A DNA stretch of 18,535 nt from Lachnospiraceae bacterium (GTDB lineage Bacteria > Bacillota > Clostridia > Lachnospirales > Lachnospiraceae), in assembly GCA_004558185.1 (NCBI GenBank), contig SFDP01000043.1, positions 1-18,535 of the forward strand, written 5' to 3'. The notes under the pieces are model-generated. The model did not search any database. It worked only from the letters and a program-made list of their open reading frames with translations, and had not been told where the DNA came from. A program made the translations under genes and the position numbers. Within the stretch, counting starts at the first letter, position 1, and each line of letters opens with the position of its first letter. Below are positions 1 through 7,318 of this stretch, piece by piece.

Positions 1-127
1 ATACGCATTCCACTTCCTAACCGAAAGTTGAATGCCGCTTAATCGAGATAAACACTGGGGTTGTGGCGGTTTTTAACCCACCATTACCCCTGAAGAGCCC
101 TTTTATTTTTGTATTAGACAGAAGCAG
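1..127. other. Unassigned 5' edge without a recognisable gene
   Basis: I see no convincing coding region here. On the plus strand there is imperfect pairing between GGGG (57-60) plus GTGG (63-66) and CCAC (78-81) plus CCCC (87-90), followed by a T-rich stretch at about 100-113. This could be the end of an upstream transcript, a weak terminator or part of a dispersed intergenic repeat. None of these can be decided from the window alone. Confidence 0.3.
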
Positions 128-155
128 TTGCATTTTACGAAGAATCAACTATAAT
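128..155 (+). promoter_or_regulatory. Probable sigma-A promoter for the methionine/folate operon
   Basis: A perfect TATAAT at 150-155 is preceded, after a 16-bp spacer, by TTGCAT at 128-133, which matches only the TTG of the -35 consensus. Transcription would start near 162 and give a leader of about 119 nt before the ATG at 281. Confidence 0.6.
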
Positions 156-280
156 GAACAGATAAGAACTACACCGAATAATAAGTAGCTAACACCCTGA
201 CTTATCTGATTGTTTATCTGCGCCATACAGATGAAACAATCTTATGAACCGTTATATTAGAAAGAGGAGATTACATCCAG
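156..280 (+). promoter_or_regulatory. Structured 5' leader with competing stems
   Basis: CAGATAAG (159-166) is an exact reverse complement of CTTATCTG (201-208). A second hairpin pairs GATTGTTT plus ATCTG (208-220) with CAGAT plus AAACAATC (227-241), with one bulged G. The two stems meet at base 208, and the first strand could also pair with TTATCTG inside the second, so alternative folds are possible. The ribosome binding site AGAGGAGA lies at 263-270. I looked for the SAM-I (S-box), cobalamin and THF riboswitch cores and did not find them. Regulation by this leader is therefore only a suggestion. Confidence 0.4.
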
Positions 281-2062
281 ATGAAACAGTATCTTAGGCA
301 GAATAGAATCATCACGGATGGTGCCTTTGGCACCTATTATGCCCAAAAGTATAATACATTGGAGCTGCCGGAACTTGCGAATACGAAGTACCCGGAGAGG
401 GTTAAGGAAATTCATCAGGAATATCTTCAGGCGGGAGCAGCCCTGATTCGTACAAACACCTTTGCCATGAACCTGGAAGCCCTGTCCGGAGAATGGGAGA
501 AGGTAAGGGAGAATATAGTGGAGGGAATCCGCCTGGCCCGGACTGCGGTAGAGGAAACTGGTAAGCAGGCCTTTATTGCAGGAGATATTGGCCCCATAGG
601 GACAGGAGAAGCAGAAGAATACTGCGATTTGGTGAGGATATTTCTTGAGCAGGGAATTTCAGTGATTGCCTTTGAAACCTTCGGCAGCCTGGAAGAGATT
701 CTCCCGGCTATCCGATTGGCAAAGGAAAAGGAAGCTACCGTCTTGGTCACCTTCAGTGTGAATCAGTTTGGGTACACCAACCGGGGTCTGAGTGCCAGAA
801 AGCTCCTGGAAAGAGCCTTTTCTATAGATGCTGTTGATGGATTGGGATTAAACTGCGGTGTAGGGCCAGGGCATATGGAAAAGGTCATGCAGACCATTGA
901 ATGGAAGGAAGGAAAGCTCCGTATTGCTCTGCCTAATGCGGGCTACCCCAGACGGCATAGGGGATATCTGCTGTTTAATAATCAGCCGGCTTATTTTGCG
1001 GATGCTCTAAAGGATATGGGGGAAAAGTACGCTCTGGACATAGTAGGCGGCTGCTGTGGAACAACACCGGACTTTATCAGACGTCTGGCAGAAATCACAG
1101 CAGTCTCCCGAAAGAGAGAGGAAAGGACTGTTTCTGTGGAGGATAAGACTCAGCCGCAAAGAAAAAGCAAGGCCTTTTTTCTGGATGAGGAAGGAAGGGT
1201 GAAAAATAAGAAACTGGTCGCCGTAGAGCTGGCGCCCCCCTTTAACGGAGAAGACGAACAGCTCTTAGCAGCGGCATATCAGCTAAAGGAATCCCTGGTA
1301 GATGTGATTACCTTTCCTGACTCACCCTCCGGAAGGACCAGAATCGATTCAGTGCTCATGGCAGCCAAGGTAAGAAGAGAAACGAATATAGCAGTTATGC
1401 CTCATATCTGCTGTCGGGATAAGAATGCCATTGCTATGCGTTCACTGTTTTTAGGTGCTTCTATTAATGATATTCATAATATGCTGATTATCACCGGAGA
1501 TCCGATTCCTTCGGTGGAACGGCAGTCTGTTAAGGGGGTATTCAACTTTGATGCAGTGGGGTTAATGAACATTGCCAAGGAGATGAACGAAGAAAAGATG
1601 ACTCCTACGCCCATAAGCTATGGGGGAGCAATTAATCAGGGCAGAAGGAATCTGGAGGTAGAGATTGCACGAGTAAGACGGAAAATGGAGGCAGGTGCAG
1701 AGTTTTTTCTGACCCAGCCGGTTTTTTCATCGGACAGTGTTGCTCGCCTTAGAAGGATTAAGGAAGAAACGGGAGCACGTATCCTTTGCGGAATAATGCC
1801 GCTGGTCAGTCGGAGAAACGCAGAGTTTATGAAAAATGAGATTCCCGGTGTTTCTGTACCTGAGAAAGTGGTTGAACGCTACCCTGAAAAAGGAAAGAAG
1901 GAGGAAGGGGAGGCCATAGGAATAATGATTGCCAGAGAAATGATCGAACTGACTGAGGACTTTGCAGATGGCTATTATTTTTCCTTTCCCTTTAATCGCG
2001 TATATCTGTTGGACAAAATTTTGAAGCAGAATGATGAAATTTTGGAGCGGAGGAGCAAATGA
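281..2062 (+). CDS. Bifunctional homocysteine S-methyltransferase / methylenetetrahydrofolate reductase
   Basis: A 593-residue two-domain enzyme of the YitJ type. The N-terminal domain (about 1-275) is a zinc-dependent homocysteine methyltransferase. It has the DGAFGT opening at 13-18, and the three expected zinc ligands Cys192 (in NCG) and Cys258/Cys259 (in GGCCG). The C-terminal domain (about 305-590) is a MetF-like, FAD-binding methylenetetrahydrofolate reductase, with Glu316 in VELAPP, Asp407 in ITGDP and a TQPVF segment. By family knowledge it produces 5-methyl-THF and methylates homocysteine in the cytoplasm. No cobalamin-binding domain is present, so the methyl donor used by the N-terminal half is uncertain. 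The start is supported by AGAGGAGA ten bases upstream. Its stop overlaps the next start by four bases, indicating translational coupling. Confidence 0.9.
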   Translation: MKQYLRQNRIITDGAFGTYYAQKYNTLELPELANTKYPERVKEIHQEYLQAGAALIRTNTFAMNLEALSGEWEKVRENIVEGIRLARTAVEETGKQAFIAGDIGPIGTGEAEEYCDLVRIFLEQGISVIAFETFGSLEEILPAIRLAKEKEATVLVTFSVNQFGYTNRGLSARKLLERAFSIDAVDGLGLNCGVGPGHMEKVMQTIEWKEGKLRIALPNAGYPRRHRGYLLFNNQPAYFADALKDMGEKYALDIVGGCCGTTPDFIRRLAEITAVSRKREERTVSVEDKTQPQRKSKAFFLDEEGRVKNKKLVAVELAPPFNGEDEQLLAAAYQLKESLVDVITFPDSPSGRTRIDSVLMAAKVRRETNIAVMPHICCRDKNAIAMRSLFLGASINDIHNMLIITGDPIPSVERQSVKGVFNFDAVGLMNIAKEMNEEKMTPTPISYGGAINQGRRNLEVEIARVRRKMEAGAEFFLTQPVFSSDSVARLRRIKEETGARILCGIMPLVSRRNAEFMKNEIPGVSVPEKVVERYPEKGKKEEGEAIGIMIAREMIELTEDFADGYYFSFPFNRVYLLDKILKQNDEILERRSK

Positions 2063-2724
2063 AGAGTCTAAGAAGGAATGCGAACGGAATTTTTCTTTGT
2101 ATATTTGAAATAGTGGTTGGAATTTTATTGCTTATTGATCCGGTGACTTTTTCCTCCAGCATCATTATTGCTGTCGGGTTTTTATTGATGCTCTCGGGAG
2201 CAATGAGTATACTTGGCTATTTCCGTATGGAAGCGGAGGAGGCAGCGCTGAGCCAGAAAATGCTGAAGGGCTTGCTTTTTCTGATAGCCGGTATATTTTG
2301 TGCATCAAAATCCCAGTGGTTTCTTTCTACCTTTCCATTGCTTACGATTCTTTACGGTGTGGCAATTTTAATTGCAGGACTGGCTAAAATACAATGGGCT
2401 TTTAATCTGCTCCGCATGAGGAGAGAAAAGTGGTTTTTGCCTGCCATCAGTGCCCTGGTGTCCATTCTCTGCGCAATGTTTATTTTTGCTGACCCCTTTT
2501 CCAGCACAGAAACCCTATGGATATTTACAGGGGTATCTTTGATTGGAGAGGCGATTTTTGATATTGTCAGTTTGCTGCTTAGCGGACACAGAAAGGAAGA
2601 AAGGAAAGAAGCCATGGAAGATCATCAGCCAAATGTCGGGGCAGAACAAGAGGAGGATGAGCAGGAGACGGACAGGGAGGATTCTTTACTTCCTTTGGAT
2701 AAGGAGAAAAGTGGTTCGGTATGA
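2059..2724 (+). CDS. HdeD/DUF308-like integral membrane protein
   Basis: A 221-residue protein with about six predicted membrane helices (roughly 11-26, 34-54, 70-82, 92-112, 126-146 and 152-175), arranged as repeated short hydrophobic pairs with Asp-Pro turns (IDP near 26, ADP near 144). This is the layout of the HdeD/DUF308 family. In enteric bacteria HdeD is linked to acid resistance; in Clostridia the role is unknown. The tail after about residue 177 is hydrophilic, very acidic and presumably cytoplasmic. It overlaps both neighbours through ATGA junctions (2059-2062 and 2721-2724), so it is almost certainly translated with them. The family assignment rests on topology and sequence character, not on a catalytic motif. 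Confidence 0.7.
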   Translation: MKSLRRNANGIFLCIFEIVVGILLLIDPVTFSSSIIIAVGFLLMLSGAMSILGYFRMEAEEAALSQKMLKGLLFLIAGIFCASKSQWFLSTFPLLTILYGVAILIAGLAKIQWAFNLLRMRREKWFLPAISALVSILCAMFIFADPFSSTETLWIFTGVSLIGEAIFDIVSLLLSGHRKEERKEAMEDHQPNVGAEQEEDEQETDREDSLLPLDKEKSGSV

Positions 2725-3248
2725 GCTATCTTTGGCAATATGATTCTCCATTAGGAAGGATCACCCTGGCAGCTAATGGAGGAGAGCTGACAGGGCTGTG
2801 GTTTGCAGAACAGAAATATTTTGGTTCCACGCTGACGGAGAAAGCTGAAGAAAAGTATATTCCGGTTTTTGCTCAGTCCGAAAAATGGCTGAATATCTAT
2901 TTTGGCGGAAAAGATCCAGGCTTTACCCCGCCTGTTCGCTTAGAAGGGACTGCCTTTCGCAGGCAGGTGTGGGAGATTCTTTTGTCTATTCCCTATGGAG
3001 AGACTATGACCTATGGAGAAATTGCAGGGATAATTGCGCAAAACAGTAACCTCCCCAGGATGGCAGCTCGGGCAGTAGGAGCGGCAGCGGGCAGAAATCC
3101 CATTTCTTTGGTTGTACCCTGTCATAGAATAGTGGGAGCAGGAGGCAGTCTGACCGGGTATGCAGGAGGGCTGGACAGAAAAGAAAAGCTGCTGGCTCTG
3201 GAAAAGGGCAAAACAAATAGTGAAAAGAAGGAAGGAAAATTTCTATAA
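2721..3248 (+). CDS. ogt: Methylated-DNA-[protein]-cysteine S-methyltransferase
   Basis: A 175-residue Ogt/MGMT-type suicide DNA repair protein that takes the alkyl group from O6-alkylguanine onto its own cysteine. The signature PCHRIVG is intact with acceptor Cys134. It is preceded by the helix-turn-helix region with the arginine-finger segment (RMAARAVG) and the Asn hinge (GRNP). The N-terminal ribonuclease-like domain is about 1-75. Length and order match single-domain Ogt proteins without an Ada activator domain. The start overlaps the stop of the membrane protein upstream (ATGA). The C-terminus is a charged tail after about 160. Co-transcription with a methyl-group metabolism gene may be incidental. 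Confidence 0.92.
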   Translation: MSYLWQYDSPLGRITLAANGGELTGLWFAEQKYFGSTLTEKAEEKYIPVFAQSEKWLNIYFGGKDPGFTPPVRLEGTAFRRQVWEILLSIPYGETMTYGEIAGIIAQNSNLPRMAARAVGAAAGRNPISLVVPCHRIVGAGGSLTGYAGGLDRKEKLLALEKGKTNSEKKEGKFL

Positions 3249-3296
3249 CTTCCAGAAATCATTCGTTCTCATTGAAAAATAAACAGGAGGATTTTT

Positions 3297-4283
3297 ATGT
3301 ATCAAGCATCAACTTCACGCTATCAGTCCATGACCTATCAGCCTTGTGGAAGCAGTGGGCTGAAATTACCGGCTTTTTCTTTGGGACTGTGGCACAACTT
3401 TGGGCACCAGTTCTCTTTGGAGAAAATGAAGCAGCTTATTTTTACCGCCTTTGATCAGGGAATTACACATTTTGATCTGGCAAATAATTATGGACCCCCT
3501 CCGGGAAGTGCAGAAATAAACTTTGGTCGGATTTTAAAGGAGGATTTGTATGCCTATCGGGATGAATTAATCATCAGTACCAAGGCAGGATATGAAATGT
3601 GGGACGGCCCTTACGGCAACTGGGGGAGCCGTAAGTATCTCCTGGCCAGCCTGGATCAGAGTCTGAAACGGATGGGACTGGAGTATGTGGATATTTTTTA
3701 TCATCATCGAATGGATCCGAATACTCCTCTGGAAGAAACAATGGGGGCTCTGGCACAGGCAGTAAGCAGTGGAAAGGCTTTATATGTGGGGCTTTCAAAT
3801 TATGATGGGGAGACCATGAAGAAGGCTTCTTCTATCTTGGAGGAGCTGCACTGTCCCTTCATTATTAATCAGAATCGCTATTCTATTTTTGATCGCACCA
3901 TCGAGGAAAATGGATTGAAAAAGGAGGCGGTGAAGCTGGGGAAAGGCATTATTGCGTTCAGTCCATTGGCACAGGGAATGCTGACCGACCGCTATCTGCA
4001 GGGAATACCTGAGGACAGTCGAATAAAAACTGACGGAAGATTTTTAAAGGAAGCTGCCCTGGATGAAAAACGGCTGAATCAGATTCAGCAATTGAATAAT
4101 CTTGCAGTCAGACGTGGGCAAAGTCTTGCACAGATGGCTCTTGCCTGGATACTTCGTGATGGTCAGGTCACCAGTGTGCTTATTGGGGCTTCCCGACCTT
4201 CCCAGATTCTGGACAATATAGGAGCGCTGGAGAATACCGGATTTTCGGAGGAAGAATTGAAACTTATCGAGGAACTGGGTTGA
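3297..4283 (+). CDS. Aldo/keto reductase, YghZ (L-glyceraldehyde 3-phosphate reductase)-like
   Basis: A 328-residue cytoplasmic NADPH-dependent oxidoreductase of the aldo/keto reductase TIM-barrel fold. The catalytic tetrad is visible: Asp60 and Tyr65 in FDLANNYG, Lys96 in STKAGY, and His137 in FYHHRMD. The NYGPPPGSAE segment and the DGPYGNWGSRK loop are typical of the YghZ / Kv-beta-like branch, which reduces L-glyceraldehyde 3-phosphate and related aldehydes such as methylglyoxal. The actual substrate here is not known. A strong AGGAGG at 3285-3290, six bases before the ATG, fixes the start. The 48-base gap to ogt has no evident terminator, so it may belong to the same transcript. Confidence 0.88.
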   Translation: MYQASTSRYQSMTYQPCGSSGLKLPAFSLGLWHNFGHQFSLEKMKQLIFTAFDQGITHFDLANNYGPPPGSAEINFGRILKEDLYAYRDELIISTKAGYEMWDGPYGNWGSRKYLLASLDQSLKRMGLEYVDIFYHHRMDPNTPLEETMGALAQAVSSGKALYVGLSNYDGETMKKASSILEELHCPFIINQNRYSIFDRTIEENGLKKEAVKLGKGIIAFSPLAQGMLTDRYLQGIPEDSRIKTDGRFLKEAALDEKRLNQIQQLNNLAVRRGQSLAQMALAWILRDGQVTSVLIGASRPSQILDNIGALENTGFSEEELKLIEELG

Positions 4284-4334
4284 GTTCATATGCTGAGTAT
4301 GGCCTGGCAGTGAAGCTAAGTATGCCTGTCTATC

Positions 4335-4386
4335 TGGAAAAAATATCCCCTATGCCTAAAGAGTTGAAACTCTTCAGGTATAGGGG
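4335..4386 (-). terminator. Rho-independent terminator, minus strand
   Basis: A long stem joins CCCCTAT (4347-4353) to ATAGGGG (4380-4386), with inner arms AAGAGTT and AACTCTT. Read on the minus strand it is followed by a run of T (the A-run at 4338-4343 on the plus strand). It would end the transcript of the repeat-protein gene. On the plus side it lacks a good T-tract but may also block read-through from the aldo/keto reductase. Confidence 0.75.
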
Positions 4387-4477
4387 AATACTGTTTATCG
4401 GGACAGACAGTTCAGACAAGCCATGGTCATAGATCCGTTGAATCAGTTAAAAATAATATGGTGCAAAGCCTTTCTGC

Positions 4478-5005
4478 TTATTGAGGATAGACCCGACTTT
4501 CCAAAGTGGCAACTCGTCTTTCTAATAGTTCATAATTGCCCTTTTCCAGTAGGAGAATACGGCAGAGTCGATTGAGGTCATCTAAATTGTCCTGCATTTT
4601 ATCCATGCGTCGGGTCAGTCGGGTTTCTACTCGGTCAAGTTCTTCAAGAACCAGATTCTCGCTCTCGGCAAAGCGCTGATCAAGGATATCCTTCCATCTT
4701 TTATCCTGTAAGGCAAAGCGCTGATCAAGGATAGTCTCCCATTTTTTATCCTGTAGGGCAAAGCGCTGATCAAGGATAGTTTCCCATCTTTCATTCTGTA
4801 GGGCAAAGCGCTGATCAAGGATAGTCTCCCATCTTTTATCCTGTAGGGCAAAGCGCTGATCAAGGATAGTCTCCCAGCTTTCATTCTGCTGGGTAAAGCG
4901 CTGATCAAGGATAGTCTCCCATTTTTTATCCTGTTCAGAAAATTGCTGATTCATCGTGGTTACGATGATATTTTGTAATAGTTCAATATCTTTTGTATCC
5001 AGCAT
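4478..5005 (-). CDS. Tandem-repeat coiled-coil protein of unknown function
   Basis: A 175-residue, highly charged soluble protein. After a short N-terminal helix it has successive 15-residue repeats of the form WETILDQRFALQDKR (about residues 29-118), then a longer coiled-coil-like C-terminus with basic and acidic heptads. A 15-residue period fits 15/4 helical packing, so a rod-like oligomer is plausible. No catalytic motif, signal peptide or membrane segment is visible. I chose the ATG at 5005 because AAGGAGG lies just upstream (5013-5019 on the plus strand); a TTG eight codons earlier would put that site inside the gene. I do not recognise a function. Similar repeat-containing coiled-coil proteins of unknown role occur in Clostridia. 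Confidence 0.75.
   Translation of the reverse strand: MLDTKDIELLQNIIVTTMNQQFSEQDKKWETILDQRFTQQNESWETILDQRFALQDKRWETILDQRFALQNERWETILDQRFALQDKKWETILDQRFALQDKRWKDILDQRFAESENLVLEELDRVETRLTRRMDKMQDNLDDLNRLCRILLLEKGNYELLERRVATLESRVYPQ
4669..4938. repeat. Six tandem 45-bp repeats within a coding region
   Basis: Units begin with (C/T)AAAGCGCTGATCAAGG at 4669, 4714, 4759, 4804, 4849 and 4894, exactly 45 bp apart. A degenerate further unit follows at 4939. The copies are nearly identical at the DNA level, including the AGCGCT and TGATCA palindromes. Differences sit mainly in the part encoding the variable Q(D/N)(K/E)(R/K/S) residues. The period is a multiple of three, so copy-number change keeps the frame. 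Confidence 0.95.
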
Positions 5006-5069
5006 ACAGTTTCCTCCTTTCTGCTGCAAAACTATAGAGTGAATTCCTGTAGCAAAATTTAATTATTAC

Positions 5070-5098
5070 AATTCAAACAAAACAATAACATCCGTCAA
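5070..5098 (-). promoter_or_regulatory. Possible promoter of the repeat-protein gene
   Basis: On the minus strand TTGACG (plus 5093-5098) is followed after 17 bp by TGAATT (plus 5070-5075), about 65 bp before the ATG. The -10 is a weak match. The rest of 5099-5250 is A-rich and I see no gene there. Confidence 0.35.
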
Positions 5099-5253
5099 TT
5101 TATCCTGGGCTCATTTTACTGCAAAAAAAGAAAAAAAGAAAGAGGGGAAAATAAGATTCTATAAAAAAATAGTCGTTATTTTATTAAGAAGCTGATTTGC
5201 CTGTGATCAGATTTATCTTGATGTATGACTGGATAAATGGCATCTCGGGAGGG

Positions 5254-5282
5254 AAAAAAGGAGTGCTGCTTGGCAGCACTCC
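5254..5282 (-). terminator. Rho-independent terminator after rubrerythrin
   Basis: A perfect 10-bp stem GGAGTGCTGC (5260-5269) / GCAGCACTCC (5273-5282) with a 3-base loop is followed on the minus strand by six T (plus 5254-5259). It begins eight bases after the rubrerythrin stop codon. Confidence 0.93.
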
Positions 5283-5290
5283 CCGCACGA

Positions 5291-5836
5291 TTAATAGTTG
5301 GATTTATGAATTTCAAAATAGCTCTGGGGATGCTTGCATACAGGACAAACATCAGGAGCCTTATTCATGCCTACAACGATATGTCCGCAGTTACGGCATT
5401 CCCAAATCTGAACGTCACATTTCTCAAATACCTGGGCAGTCTCTACGTTTTTCAGGAGAGCACGATAACGCTCTTCATGTGTCTTTTCGATAGCGCCGAC
5501 ACCACGGAACTGTTCAGCCAAAGCAGTAAAGCCTTCCTCTTCAGCCTCCTTAGCCATACGATCATACATATCAGTCCATTCCGCATTCTCACCTTCGGCT
5601 GCATGAAGCAGATTTTCAGCAGTATCGCCCACCTCGCCAAGAGCCTTGAACCATAACTTGGCGTGTTCCTTTTCGTTATTGGCCGTTTCCTCAAAAATAG
5701 CCGCAATCTGTTCGAAGCCCTGTTTCTTGGCAACAGAAGCAAAATAGGTGTATTTGTTTCTGGCCATTGATTCCCCGGCAAAGGCCTCCCACAGATTTTT
5801 TTCGGTTTTAGTGCCTGCATAAGGATTGTTTCCCAT
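5291..5836 (-). CDS. rbr: Rubrerythrin
   Basis: A 181-residue non-haem iron protein that reduces hydrogen peroxide to water with electrons from rubredoxin-type donors, in the cytoplasm of anaerobes. The N-terminal four-helix ferritin-like domain (about 1-135) carries the di-iron ligand motifs, including Glu22, the EKEH segment at 55-58 and the EKTHEE segment at 117-122. The C-terminal rubredoxin domain has the four iron-binding cysteines as CRNC (147, 150) and CPVC (164, 167). A GGAGG lies a few bases upstream of the ATG. It follows the DUF134 gene by 63 bases on the same strand and ends in a strong terminator, so the two probably form a bicistronic unit. Confidence 0.96.
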   Translation of the reverse strand: MGNNPYAGTKTEKNLWEAFAGESMARNKYTYFASVAKKQGFEQIAAIFEETANNEKEHAKLWFKALGEVGDTAENLLHAAEGENAEWTDMYDRMAKEAEEEGFTALAEQFRGVGAIEKTHEERYRALLKNVETAQVFEKCDVQIWECRNCGHIVVGMNKAPDVCPVCKHPQSYFEIHKSNY

Positions 5837-5899
5837 AGCTGTTCCTCCATTTCTTTGTGATAATATTTATTAGCCTTTTCTATTTTAACCAGACAAAAC

Positions 5900-6265
5900 T
5901 TAATCCGCAGCCTTTCTTCGGCGGTTCTGTCTGTGTTTATCGCAGCCTCCACAATCACAGAATTCTTCACTGCCGTCACAAAGAAGATATTGTCCCCCTT
6001 CAATTTTGAGGGGGTGTCCATCCACAAGTGCCAGAGCAATTTTATGACGTGCCTGGGTATATATCTGCTGTATGGTAGTTCGAGCCACTTTCATATATTC
6101 TCCGCATTCTTCCTGAGAAAACCCCTCTTTATCAATTATACGTATTGTTTCGTACTCATCCACGGTAAGTATCAGAGGAGCCTGTGCTGATACAGCATTT
6201 GAAGGACCAAACTCTATATAGCCGGGTAATTGGCATACTTTTCTGGATTTCTGCGGTCTTGCCAA
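5900..6265 (-). CDS. DUF134 (UPF0251) helix-turn-helix regulator
   Basis: A 121-residue DUF134 protein, a small DNA-binding family resembling sigma region 4. It opens with the family's MARP(Q)K start and has a helix-turn-helix at about 46-75 (FSQEECGEYMKVARTTIQQI). A cysteine cluster near the C-terminus (Cys95 in LLCDG, CDCGGCDKH at about 103-111) may bind a metal or Fe-S centre; this is inferred from spacing. The start codon is TTG at 6263-6265, chosen because the family N-terminus begins there and AGGAGGTG lies at 6271-6278. Its position directly before rubrerythrin suggests a role in redox or iron-responsive control of that gene. Confidence 0.85.
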   Translation of the reverse strand: MARPQKSRKVCQLPGYIEFGPSNAVSAQAPLILTVDEYETIRIIDKEGFSQEECGEYMKVARTTIQQIYTQARHKIALALVDGHPLKIEGGQYLLCDGSEEFCDCGGCDKHRQNRRRKAAD

Positions 6266-6294
6266 AAGAACACCTCCTAAAACAATAAACTACC

Positions 6295-6399
6295 GTAACT
6301 ATTCAGCATCCTATTCGCATATAAATGTTCAATGATATCTCTATTCATGCAGGCAGAATGCACATTTCATTGGACATTTGCATGGCTCTGAATAGTTAC
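6295..6399. repeat. Long interrupted inverted repeat spanning the DUF134-rbr leader
   Basis: GTAACTATTCAG (6295-6306) is exactly complementary to CTGAATAGTTAC (6388-6399). Inside it AAATGTTCAATGA pairs with TCATTGGACATTT with one G-U wobble. Transcribed from the promoter at 6411-6439, almost the whole leader would fold into one long hairpin ending about 16 bases before the ribosome binding site. It could be a regulatory RNA fold or a small MITE-like insertion. No T-tract follows, so it is not a standard terminator. Confidence 0.7.
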
Positions 6400-6410
6400 A
6401 AACTATCTTA

Positions 6411-6439
6411 ATTTTAATCCTCTTTTCAAATGCTGTCAA
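6411..6439 (-). promoter_or_regulatory. Strong sigma-A promoter for DUF134-rbr
   Basis: On the minus strand a perfect TTGACA (plus 6434-6439), a 17-bp spacer and TAAAAT (plus 6411-6416). Transcription should start near 6404, immediately before the inverted repeat, leaving a leader of about 138 nt. Confidence 0.75.
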
Positions 6440-6457
6440 CACATCGCCATTGGCATA

Positions 6458-7318
6458 TTAAAGCCTGCAGCCGGTAAGCATTTCATAGGCCTGAAGATAT
6501 TTTTCGATCGTTTTGTCCACAATTTCCTGGGGCAGAGTCCAGTTATGTCCTTCATTTTCAGTGAGCCAATCTCTGGCAAACTGCTTATCAAAAGAGGGCT
6601 GGCCATGTCCGGGCTCATATTCATTTGCAGGCCAGAAACGGGAACTGTCAGGGGTCAGCATTTCATCACCCAAAACGATGTTACCCTGTTCATCCAGGCC
6701 AAACTCAAATTTGGTATCAGCAATGATAATGCCCTTACTTAAAGCGTAGTCGGCACACTTTTTGTACAAAGCAATCGTATAATCCCGGAGCTTTGCTGCA
6801 TATTCTGCCCCTTTTTTGGGAAAAGCTCTCTCTAAAAGCGTTATGCTCTGTTCGTAGGAGATATTTTCATCATGATCTCCAATTTCAGCCTTGGTGGAAG
6901 GAGTGTATATTGGTTCCGGCAGCTTGTCGGATTCCCTTAGTCCTTCCGGCAGTTTGATCCCACATACTGTTTGATCCTTTAGGTAGCTCTTCCAACCGCT
7001 GCCTGTGATATAGCCTCGAACAATACACTCTACCGGAAGCATATTCAGCTTCCTGCACATCATACTGTTTCCGTCAAACCGTGGCTGCCTGAAAAATTCG
7101 GGCATATCCTTTACATCCGTAGAAATCATATGGTTGGGAACGATATCTCTGGTTAAATCAAACCAGAAGCGGGAAATCTGGGTCAATACGATCCCCTTTT
7201 TGGTTACGGCATTATTCAGAATAACATCAAAGCAGCTGATTCTGTCCGTTGCCACCATGATCAGACTGTCACCGTTGTCATAAATTTCCCGTACTTTTCC
7301 TTCTTTTATTGGCTTCAT
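6458..7318 (-). CDS. purC: Phosphoribosylaminoimidazole-succinocarboxamide synthase (SAICAR synthetase)
   Basis: A 286-residue ATP-dependent ligase of de novo purine synthesis that joins CAIR with aspartate to give SAICAR. Family motifs are clear: EGKVREIY near the N-terminus (6-13), VATDRISCFDV (22-32) in the nucleotide site, the ECIVRGYITGSGWK segment near 97-110 and IADTKFEFG near 198-206. The length matches the longer bacterial/plant-like form rather than the short E. coli form. No other pur gene is adjacent, so it stands alone here. The ribosome binding site is GAGAGG, embedded in a repeated leader element ending two bases before the ATG. No convincing terminator follows the stop codon. 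Confidence 0.95.
   Translation of the reverse strand: MKPIKEGKVREIYDNGDSLIMVATDRISCFDVILNNAVTKKGIVLTQISRFWFDLTRDIVPNHMISTDVKDMPEFFRQPRFDGNSMMCRKLNMLPVECIVRGYITGSGWKSYLKDQTVCGIKLPEGLRESDKLPEPIYTPSTKAEIGDHDENISYEQSITLLERAFPKKGAEYAAKLRDYTIALYKKCADYALSKGIIIADTKFEFGLDEQGNIVLGDEMLTPDSSRFWPANEYEPGHGQPSFDKQFARDWLTENEGHNWTLPQEIVDKTIEKYLQAYEMLTGCRL

Noticed and set aside
156..280. SAM-I riboswitch before the methionine synthesis gene
   Set aside because: The conserved S-box core is not present; only generic stems are seen.
3272..3454. Short open frame overlapping the start of the aldo/keto reductase
   Set aside because: It is out of frame with a well-supported gene that has a perfect ribosome binding site.
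4347..4386. ECF-type -35 (TTGAAAC) inside the hairpin after the aldo/keto reductase
   Set aside because: The sequence is the loop and arm of a clear terminator stem, and no gene starts downstream on that strand.
4669..4938. CRISPR array suggested by regularly spaced repeats
   Set aside because: The 45-bp units are contiguous, with no unique spacers, and lie in frame inside a protein-coding gene.
5006..5029. Upstream TTG start for the repeat protein (MQQKGGNC extension)
   Set aside because: It would place the strong AAGGAGG site inside the gene; the ATG at 5005 is correctly spaced from it.
5452..6039. 195-residue open frame on the minus strand overlapping rubrerythrin and DUF134
   Set aside because: It is an out-of-frame shadow of two well-recognised genes and has no family features of its own.
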